A stretch of 5,672 bases of DNA from Sulfurimonas sp. (lineage in GTDB: Bacteria; Campylobacterota; Campylobacteria; Campylobacterales; Sulfurimonadaceae), in assembly GCA_021161305.1 (NCBI GenBank), contig JAGHAW010000040.1, forward strand, positions 1 to 5,672. The letters are read 5' to 3'. The translations under genes were made by a program, and so were the position numbers. Shown here one piece after another: positions 1 through 5,672 of this stretch (position 1 is its first letter; every line of letters begins with the position of its first letter). The notes beneath the pieces were generated by a model, which saw only the letters and a program-made list of their open reading frames with translations, was not told the DNA's origin and did not search any database.

Positions 1-12
1 AATATTATTTAA

Positions 13-363
13 TATAGTATAACTGAGAATACAAATCATCCAAGATTATTAATGATAGACACTGTTGGAAAATATCTACAAAAAACAAAAAAAGAATACT
101 TATCAGATACTGATGAGAATGACGATATTCAAGAGGAAATAAAAAGTGCAGGAAAGTATAAATCTTTATATGAATACATAATAGACTTATCGATAAAGCT
201 GGAGGAAGCGAACAAAAGTTGTCAAATAATTTTAGTTGACAATGATGTGCCTCCGTTTATAGAGAAGGACTATAAAGGATTTGTAGTTAAAAGATTTAGT
301 AAAGATCCAAATGACGATTTACCAATTGGTTTAATAGATGACTATACAGAAGATATGTATTAA
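13..363 (+). pseudogene. C-terminal remnant of an SMC/AAA-type ATPase
   Basis: The longest ATG-initiated reading is 52-363 (103 aa), but the same frame is open back to 13 and reads YSITENTNHPRLL before the ATG. HPRLLMID followed by TVGKYL looks like the Walker B strand and D-loop of SMC/ABC-like ATPases, and QIILVDNDVPP (residues 58-68 from the ATG) looks like the following strand that carries the H-loop equivalent. The end, RFSKDPNDDLPIGLIDDYT, resembles the C-terminus of large P-loop ATPases of several hundred residues (recalled family knowledge, not searched). The ATG thus falls inside a core strand, there is no Shine-Dalgarno sequence before it, and TAA at 10-12 closes the frame. I infer a broken gene whose Walker A part lies upstream, outside the window. 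It ends 33 bp before the hsdR ATG on the same strand, which suggests an accessory gene of the restriction operon. Alternatives are a translated short protein or a sequencing error. The original function is unknown. Confidence 0.6.
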
Positions 364-387
364 TGGTAATAAATTTTGTTGAGAACT

Positions 388-394
388 GGAAGAG
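388..394 (+). promoter_or_regulatory. Ribosome binding site that selects the hsdR start
   Basis: GGAAGAG lies 2 nt before ATG 397; counted from the GGAAG core the gap is 4 nt, which is slightly short. The in-frame alternative TTG starts at 376 and 379 have only A/T-rich sequence before them, without purine-rich complementarity to 16S rRNA. The site therefore favours ATG 397, giving a protein beginning MNKFTEEKLELAF, which matches the usual N-terminal pattern of HsdR proteins. Confidence 0.5.
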
Positions 395-396
395 CA

Positions 397-3300
397 ATGA
401 ATAAATTTACAGAAGAAAAACTAGAACTAGCATTTATAGAGTTACTAGCTGAACAAGAAATTAAATACCAATATGGTAAAGAAATTCAAAAAGATGCAAG
501 TGAAGTACTACTCAAAGATGATTTAGAAGAGTATTTAGCTACTAGATATAAAGATAATAATCTTACAAATAGTGAAATAACTCAAATTATTAGAAAACTA
601 CAGTCCTATCCTGCTAGCGATCTATACGATACAAACAAATCTATCATGAAGTTAGTATCTAATGGCTTTATCTTTAAAAGAGAAGATTCAACAGCTAAAG
701 ATATACATGTACAGTTTATAGACTATGAAGATGTAGATAAGAACAATTTTAAAATCGTAAATCAGCTAGAGATAGTTGGTTATGAAAAACGAATACCTGA
801 TGGCATACTGTATATAAACGGTATACCATTAGTGGTGTTTGAGTTTAAAAGTGCTATACGAGAAGAAGCTACGATCCATGATGCTTTTGTGCAACTTACT
901 ACAAGATACAAAAGAGATATACCTGAGCTTTTCAAATACAATGCATTTTGTATTATAAGCGATGGAGTGAACAATAAAGCAGGTTCATTTTTTGCTCCCT
1001 ATGAGTTCTTTTATGCTTGGAGAAAGATAACAGGTAATGAAATAGATGTAGATGGTATAGATTCTATGTATAGTATGATTCAAGGGATGTTTAACAAAGA
1101 GAGATTAGTAGATATTATCCACAACTTTATCTATATACCTGACAAATCTAAAAAAGATGAAAAGATACTATGTCGTTATCCACAATACTATGCTACTAAA
1201 AAACTCTATGAAAACATAAAACTACATCAAAAGCCACATGGAGATGGAAAAGGTGGTACATACTTTGGTGCTACTGGGTGTGGTAAAAGTTTTACTATGC
1301 TTTATCTTACAAGAATGCTTATGAAAAGTGTAGATTTTGCAAGCCCTACAATAATACTCATAACAGATAGAACAGATTTAGATTCACAGTTAAGTCAGCA
1401 ATTTGGTAATGCAAAAGGTTTTATAGGTGACGATGGAATTGTAAGTGTAGAGAGTCGTGAAGATTTAAGACAAAGATTAAAAGGTCGAGAGAGTGGTGGA
1501 GTGTTTCTTACTACTATCCATAAATTTACAGAAGATTTAGAACTACTTAGCAAGCGAACAAATATCATCTGTATATCTGATGAAGCTCACCGTAGTCAAA
1601 TCAATTTAGACCAAAAAGTGAAAGTGACAAAAGGTGGTGTTAAAAAAACTTATGGTTTTGCTAAATATTTACACGACTCATTACCAAATGCTACCTTTGT
1701 AGGATTTACAGGTACACCAATAGATGCAACCTTAGATGTGTTTGGAGATGTAGTAGATAGTTATACAATGACTGAATCAGTAAGAGATGAGATAACTGTT
1801 AGAGTTGTGTATGAAGGAAGAGCTGCTAAAGTATTACTGGACAATAGTAAACTACAAGATATAGAAGCTTACTATGAAGAGTGTGCAGAAGCTGGAGCTA
1901 ATGAGTACCAGGTAGATGACAGTAAAAAATCTATGACAAATATGAGTGAAATACTTGGTGATCCAGATAGGCTTAAAGCTATAGCAAAAGATTTTGTGCA
2001 GCACTATGAAAATAGGGTCAGTGAGGGTGCTACAATTAAAGGTAAAGCTATCTTTGTATCAAGTAGTAGGTTGATAGCTTATGCACTGTTTAAAGAGCTT
2101 GTAGCATTAAGACCTGAGTGGAATGATAAAAGAGTTTGTGATGAAGGTGTAGAGCTTACAGACAAAGAAAAGAGAGAGGTACTACCACTAGAAAAAGTCA
2201 AAATGATTATGACTCGAAATAAAGATGATGAAAAAGAATTGTACGATATGCTTGGTACAAAAGAGTATAGAAAAACTCTCGATACACAATTTAAAAATGA
2301 AAAATCAAACTTTAAAATTGCCATAGTTGTAGATATGTGGCTCACAGGCTTTGATGTGCCATTTTTAGACACGATATATATCGATAAGCCTATACGAGAG
2401 CATAGTCTCATCCAAACTATATCAAGAGTCAATAGAAAGTACAAAACGAAAGAAAAAGGGCTTGTAGTTGATTATATAGGTATTAAAACAGCTATGAATA
2501 AAGCTCTTAAACAGTTTTCTAAAATGGATGGTCAAAACTTTGAAGATATAAATGCCTCTGTAATTGTTGTGAAAGATCAGTTAGATTTACTAGCTAAACT
2601 TTTTCATCAGTTTGATACTAGTTTATATTTTAAAGGTAGTCCAACTGAACAGCTAGAGTGTTTAAATAAAGCTAGCGAGTATGTACAGCTAACTAAAGAG
2701 TTAGAAACTAGATTTATGTACCTTGTTAAAAGGCTAAAATCTGCATATGATATTTGTTGTGGTAGTGAAGTGTTCACTCAAAATGAAAAAGACCATATTC
2801 ACTTTTATTTAGCAGTTCGCTCTATCGTGATTAAACTAACTCGTGGAGATGCACCTGATACAGCACAGATGAATAGTAAAGTGTCAGAGATGATAGCAGA
2901 AGCTCTTAAAAGTGATGGAGTTGAAGAGATCTTTAAACTTGGGTCGGAAGATGAAGCTCAGATAGATATATTTGATGAAGATTATATCAACAAGATTGAT
3001 AAAATCAAACTACCAAATACAAAGATAAAACTACTTCAACAGCTACTGGCAAAAGCACTAGAAGATTTCAAAAAGGTAAATAAAGCAAAAGCTGTAGATT
3101 TTTCTAAAAAGTTTACAGACCTAGTTGAAAAGTACAACGAGAGAAAAGAAGAAGATGTCTTAGTCAGTGGAGTCCTAGAGGACTTCACTGATGAGATTAT
3201 TGATTTGTATCATGCATTAAAAAAAGAGAAAGAATCATTTGGAGATATGGGCATAGACTTTGAAGAAAAAGCTTTTTACGACATTTTAAAAGCAATAGCT

Positions 3301-3543
3301 CATAAGTTTGACTTTGATTACCCAGAAGATAAATTAATAGTACTAGCTAAAGAAGTAAAGCAAGTAGTTGATGATAAAACTAAGTATACGGATTGGAATG
3401 TACGCGATGATATTAAGGCTGGACTAAAAGTTGCATTGATTATGCTTCTTGCTAAACACGGTTATCCACCAATTACTAAAGATGAAGTGTTTAAAGAGAT
3501 ATTTGAGCAGGCTGAGAATTTTAAGAAGTATAAAGTGAGTTAA
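397..3543 (+). CDS. hsdR: Type I restriction enzyme endonuclease/translocase subunit HsdR
   Basis: This is the motor and nuclease subunit of a type I restriction-modification complex. Together with HsdM and HsdS it binds unmethylated target sites, translocates DNA using ATP and cuts at a distance; it acts in the cytoplasm. From ATG 397 the protein has 1048 residues, normal for the family. Visible motifs, in order: a PD-(D/E)xK nuclease with D135 and E149-F-K151 followed by Q166 and Y171 (the usual QxxxY site, here with one extra residue); Walker A GATGCGKS at 291-298; DEAH at 395-398; motif III TGTP at 438-441; motif V VDMWLTGFD at 645-653; motif VI QTISRVNR at 673-680. The remaining ~350 residues are helical and highly charged, as expected for the HsdR C-terminal domain that contacts the methylase core. 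There is no frameshift or lost catalytic residue, so it looks functional. HsdM and HsdS are not in the window and are expected upstream. A TTG start at 376 would add 7 residues but has no ribosome binding site. Confidence 0.97.
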   Translation: MNKFTEEKLELAFIELLAEQEIKYQYGKEIQKDASEVLLKDDLEEYLATRYKDNNLTNSEITQIIRKLQSYPASDLYDTNKSIMKLVSNGFIFKREDSTAKDIHVQFIDYEDVDKNNFKIVNQLEIVGYEKRIPDGILYINGIPLVVFEFKSAIREEATIHDAFVQLTTRYKRDIPELFKYNAFCIISDGVNNKAGSFFAPYEFFYAWRKITGNEIDVDGIDSMYSMIQGMFNKERLVDIIHNFIYIPDKSKKDEKILCRYPQYYATKKLYENIKLHQKPHGDGKGGTYFGATGCGKSFTMLYLTRMLMKSVDFASPTIILITDRTDLDSQLSQQFGNAKGFIGDDGIVSVESREDLRQRLKGRESGGVFLTTIHKFTEDLELLSKRTNIICISDEAHRSQINLDQKVKVTKGGVKKTYGFAKYLHDSLPNATFVGFTGTPIDATLDVFGDVVDSYTMTESVRDEITVRVVYEGRAAKVLLDNSKLQDIEAYYEECAEAGANEYQVDDSKKSMTNMSEILGDPDRLKAIAKDFVQHYENRVSEGATIKGKAIFVSSSRLIAYALFKELVALRPEWNDKRVCDEGVELTDKEKREVLPLEKVKMIMTRNKDDEKELYDMLGTKEYRKTLDTQFKNEKSNFKIAIVVDMWLTGFDVPFLDTIYIDKPIREHSLIQTISRVNRKYKTKEKGLVVDYIGIKTAMNKALKQFSKMDGQNFEDINASVIVVKDQLDLLAKLFHQFDTSLYFKGSPTEQLECLNKASEYVQLTKELETRFMYLVKRLKSAYDICCGSEVFTQNEKDHIHFYLAVRSIVIKLTRGDAPDTAQMNSKVSEMIAEALKSDGVEEIFKLGSEDEAQIDIFDEDYINKIDKIKLPNTKIKLLQQLLAKALEDFKKVNKAKAVDFSKKFTDLVEKYNERKEEDVLVSGVLEDFTDEIIDLYHALKKEKESFGDMGIDFEEKAFYDILKAIAHKFDFDYPEDKLIVLAKEVKQVVDDKTKYTDWNVRDDIKAGLKVALIMLLAKHGYPPITKDEVFKEIFEQAENFKKYKVS

Positions 3544-3564
3544 ATATAAAATATGTTCTCTCTG

Positions 3565-3595
3565 TATAAAAGAGGTGTGTTTCCACTCTTCTATA
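3565..3595 (+). terminator. Imperfect hairpin after hsdR, weak terminator candidate
   Basis: AAGAG (3570-3574), a bulged G, and TG pair with CA CTCTT (3584-3590) around the loop TGTTTC. After one A/C mismatch the stem can extend with TATA (3565-3568) against TATA (3592-3595). A second, outer pairing of GTTCT (3555-3559) with AGAAC (3605-3609) would enclose it. The hairpin starts 21 bp after the hsdR stop, a sensible place for a terminator, but no T-tract follows, so it may act only as a 3'-end stabilising structure or with Rho. Confidence 0.3.
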
Positions 3596-3622
3596 GCATG
3601 ATTAAGAACAGAATATATAATT

Positions 3623-3648
3623 AAAAAAAAGCTTATAGAGTCCTATAA
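3623..3648 (-). terminator. Rho-independent terminator of the minus-strand ATPase gene
   Basis: Read on the minus strand, TTATAG - loop GACT - CTATAA forms a perfect 6-bp stem with a 4-nt loop, followed by GC and then eight T (the A-run at 3623-3630 on the plus strand). This is the standard stem plus T-tract order, about 113 nt after the stop codon of the ATPase gene. The stem has only one G-C pair, so it is weak by calculation, although such weak stems are common in very A+T-rich genomes. An overlapping alternative stem, TCCTA/TAGGA (3641-3654), could compete with it. Confidence 0.5.
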
Positions 3649-3655
3649 ATAGGAA

Positions 3656-3743
3656 TATTCTAAAGTATTCTCTAAAATATTCTGTAACTTTTGAAAAAAC
3701 TCAAGAATACACTCTGAATAGGTGTAGAATAGAGATTGGAATA
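3656..3743. repeat. Cluster of TATTC / GAATA words at helical-turn spacing
   Basis: TATTC occurs at 3656, 3666 and 3678, and its reverse complement GAATA at 3705, 3716, 3727 and 3739. Spacing between neighbours of the same orientation is 10, 12, 11, 11 and 12 bp, so the words lie on about the same face of the helix and the two groups face each other around a 22-bp centre (3683-3704). GTATTCT (3665-3671) and AGAATAC (3704-3710) are exact 7-bp inverted repeats. This looks like a binding-site array or recombination-type site, but the words are short and the DNA is A+T-rich, so chance is not excluded. Confidence 0.4.
3660..3683. repeat. 12-bp tandem direct repeat, two copies
   Basis: CTAAAGTATTCT (3660-3671) is followed at once by CTAAAATATTCT (3672-3683); the copies differ at one of 12 bases. 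A further TATTCT at 3656-3661 overlaps the first copy. The repeat lies in the non-coding gap between two convergent genes, so no coding constraint explains it. It could be a slippage duplication in A+T-rich DNA or a double protein-binding site. Confidence 0.75.
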
Positions 3744-3760
3744 GGGAAAATAACCAAAGT

Positions 3761-5662
3761 TTAAATTGGGATAAGATAGTATCTTTCTTGACTTTTACCT
3801 TTATCTTTATCACGGTATTGTTTGTCTCTTGACATCATTTTAGGTTTAGTAAACATTAACTGTTTAGTTCTTAGTTTTTTAAAAAACTCATCTTTATCAA
3901 TTAGTTCTTTTTGTTCAAATGCTAATTTAAAAACTATATTAATTTCTTGCTGTCTAATTCTTGGTTGTTGTTTTTTTGTATCAGAGTTAATATAATCAAA
4001 ATCTGCTTTGATCTCTTTAAATCTATCTGTATCTGAAATTTCTATTTTTCTTAAACAAGATTGGTCTGATACATTTTTAGATTTAATTGCATCCATAAAT
4101 TCATTCAGCATTTCAGAATGTTCTATTACTTTTTGATATTCAATTCTAGGGTCTATTTCTTCTTTTTTTGTACTTCTATAATAATGTTTTAATTGATATT
4201 GCTTGTACTCTTCCCATTCTTCATCGGATATTCTTCCCTCACCATCTAATAGTTTTTTAGTGTTACGAATTTTTATTATATCACTATTTCCAGATTGAAA
4301 ATAAAATTCACCAGCTGTTAATTTTGTAACATCTTCAAGTTTTGTATTAAGAGTTTTGTTCATCATATCTAAAGTTTTATTACTATTTTTACCAACAATT
4401 TTGACATTGGTGTTATCTAAAATAATATCTCTAAGATTTGGATCTTTAATTTGTGATACTGATTGATGTGCTAGAGTTAAGAATAATTTGTATTTTCTGC
4501 TTTCTGTTAATATCTCTTCAATTGTAGGGGTGATAAAATTATGAAACTCATCTATATATAAGTGTGTATGAGGTCTTAAATTTTCAGGTCTATCAGCTCT
4601 CTTCAATGCGATAATTTGAATTAACCCTATAATGAACTTGATATAATGTCTGTAGGTACCTAGCATTTTACTTTTAGGTATATTAAAAATAATAACTTTA
4701 CCTTTTGTATTCATCTCTTTTTGTAAATCAATTTTATTTTCCCCATTAGTAAGGTTTGAGAACATAGAGTCTTTTAGTATTTTGTTTAGTCTTCTTTTTA
4801 CTGCTTGTCTAGTGCTATTATTAACACTCATAAATTCATCTTGAAAATATTCTTCTTCAAATTCATTTTTACTAAACTTATTAATTTCAGATTCTATACT
4901 ATCTCTCTTCTGTTGTATTACTGCTTTTTCTGCTTTTGTACCAGTGAGTTTAGGAACATCTTTCATTAACCTTTTTAAATCGTAAAAATCCTTATCCTTG
5001 CTTCTTACTAATAGCGGAATACAATTTTCAAGAATATCTATCATAGTTCCAGAAGGGTTGTCTCCTACATTTATTCCATTAATAATTGCTGTAATCATTT
5101 GTGAAACTTGTTCTATATTATCTTCTGCCTCGTCCTCTGTATGGAAGAGATTTATTGTGGGGGTCATATTCTTTTCTAAAATTGGATTTATTAATACGAG
5201 TCTTTCTTTAGTAACCAACCTAGTTACCGATTCAGCAAGGTCTCCATGGATATCTAAAAGTATTACACTACAATTTTTATTTTTAATATCTCTGTAAATC
5301 AAAGTCTTGAGTAATTCACTTTTTCCACTACCTGTTGTACCAGTTACATAGGTGTGTTTGTATCTTTCTTCAGTAGGAATTATTTTCTCAAAACTATCAT
5401 CAAATGGATCAAGAATTGGATTTTCACTATTATAAGGTAAAGCAAGTTTCATTAATTCAGGATTTTTTATCCAGTTTTTAAAAAGTTCATTATCTGTTTT
5501 ATAGTCATTTTCTTTAAAATTTACCGTGTCGTTTACTACAATATTACCTGAAGAGTTTCCAACTCTATCTTCTAAAACAGTTTGTTTTTTGGATTCGTCT
5601 ATGTAACTACTGCTATATGTATTATCTTCTAATGAAGAAAGTTGAGTAGTAAAATGTTCCAT
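3761..5662 (-). CDS. HerA/VirD4-like P-loop DNA-translocating ATPase, soluble; start may lie outside window
   Basis: This is a RecA-like ATPase of the FtsK/HerA/VirD4 group, which pumps DNA (or passes DNA to a partner) using ATP. Counting from ATG 5662 (633 aa): residues 1-60 are polar and probably disordered; Walker A GTTGSGKS is at 108-115; the strand ILLDIHGDLAES at 134-145 is typical of TrwB/HerA-type proteins; an all-alpha insertion covers about 175-310; Walker B HLYIDEFHNF (D371, E372) is at 367-376; LAHQS (397-401) is the sensor strand with its glutamine; GEFYFQSGNSDIIKIR at 451-466 is a final core strand pair. Residues ~475-633 are highly charged and match no domain I recognise. No transmembrane helix is evident, unlike classical VirD4 coupling proteins. 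The frame stays open to the window edge (reading HEN before M), and no ribosome binding site is visible in the 10 bases available, so the start could be further upstream. It converges on hsdR and is its own transcription unit. A role in mobile-element transfer or in defence are both possible. Confidence 0.85.
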   Translation of the reverse strand: MEHFTTQLSSLEDNTYSSSYIDESKKQTVLEDRVGNSSGNIVVNDTVNFKENDYKTDNELFKNWIKNPELMKLALPYNSENPILDPFDDSFEKIIPTEERYKHTYVTGTTGSGKSELLKTLIYRDIKNKNCSVILLDIHGDLAESVTRLVTKERLVLINPILEKNMTPTINLFHTEDEAEDNIEQVSQMITAIINGINVGDNPSGTMIDILENCIPLLVRSKDKDFYDLKRLMKDVPKLTGTKAEKAVIQQKRDSIESEINKFSKNEFEEEYFQDEFMSVNNSTRQAVKRRLNKILKDSMFSNLTNGENKIDLQKEMNTKGKVIIFNIPKSKMLGTYRHYIKFIIGLIQIIALKRADRPENLRPHTHLYIDEFHNFITPTIEEILTESRKYKLFLTLAHQSVSQIKDPNLRDIILDNTNVKIVGKNSNKTLDMMNKTLNTKLEDVTKLTAGEFYFQSGNSDIIKIRNTKKLLDGEGRISDEEWEEYKQYQLKHYYRSTKKEEIDPRIEYQKVIEHSEMLNEFMDAIKSKNVSDQSCLRKIEISDTDRFKEIKADFDYINSDTKKQQPRIRQQEINIVFKLAFEQKELIDKDEFFKKLRTKQLMFTKPKMMSRDKQYRDKDKGKSQERYYLIPI

Positions 5663-5672
5663 ATTTTCATGG

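Noticed and set aside
780..974. 64-codon open frame on the minus strand
   Set aside because: It lies wholly inside hsdR, opposite the PD-(D/E)xK nuclease region; the translation resembles no protein and is best explained as an antisense shadow.
2079..2444. 121-codon open frame on the minus strand
   Set aside because: It is antisense to the conserved helicase motifs V and VI of hsdR. Its serine/leucine/phenylalanine-rich translation is typical of a reverse-strand artefact.
3708..3726. TACAC/GTGTA hairpin with a 9-nt loop
   Set aside because: A 5-bp stem with a large loop and no T-tract is within chance expectation; the same bases are better described by the GAATA spacing.
3544..3760. Possible CRISPR array or tRNA/small RNA gene in the gap
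   Set aside because: The repeats are 5-12 bp with no unique spacers of constant size, and no cloverleaf or conserved RNA motif is visible.
3754..3769. CCAA...TTGG inverted repeat across the ATPase stop codon
   Set aside because: The stem is only 4 bp, no T-tract follows on either strand, and it overlaps coding sequence; not supportable as a terminator.
4998..5297. 99-codon plus-strand open frame, apparently hydrophobic
   Set aside because: It lies opposite the conserved ATPase strand DIHGDLAES and neighbouring core; the apparent membrane-like composition arises from reading the complement of a charged protein.

Overview
This 5.7-kb window is strongly A+T-rich bacterial DNA that looks like an accessory defence or mobile region. 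The low G+C, the codon choice and the style of the HsdR protein would suit a campylobacterotal genome (Sulfurimonas/Arcobacter-like), but other A+T-rich bacteria are possible and there is no marker gene to settle it.

Layout: (1) Positions 13-363 (+) hold the C-terminal end of an SMC/AAA-type ABC ATPase. Its only ATG lies inside the predicted Walker B strand and the frame is closed by a stop at 10-12, so it is probably a decayed or frameshifted gene rather than a true 103-residue protein. (2) Positions 397-3543 (+) hold an intact hsdR, the restriction and translocation subunit of a type I restriction-modification system, with a PD-(D/E)xK nuclease and all main SF2 helicase motifs. (3) Positions 3544-3760 are a 217-bp convergent intergenic region containing hairpins, a probable terminator for the minus-strand gene, a 12-bp tandem repeat and a cluster of TATTC/GAATA words spaced by about one helical turn. 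(4) Positions 3761-5662 and possibly beyond (-) hold a HerA/VirD4-like P-loop DNA-pumping ATPase without membrane segments; its true start may lie outside the window.

How they fit: hsdR needs HsdM and HsdS, which are not visible and would be expected upstream of position 1. The ATPase remnant sits just before hsdR on the same strand, where many type I loci carry 'linked' accessory ORFs, so the likely order is hsdM/hsdS - accessory ATPase (damaged) - hsdR. The HerA-like ATPase is transcribed towards hsdR as a separate unit; it could belong to a conjugative or mobilisable element or to another defence module. The sequence alone does not prove a new system. The best leads are the damaged ATPase within the hsd operon, the soluble HerA/VirD4-like ATPase with an unassigned C-terminal region, and the phased repeats between the convergent genes.
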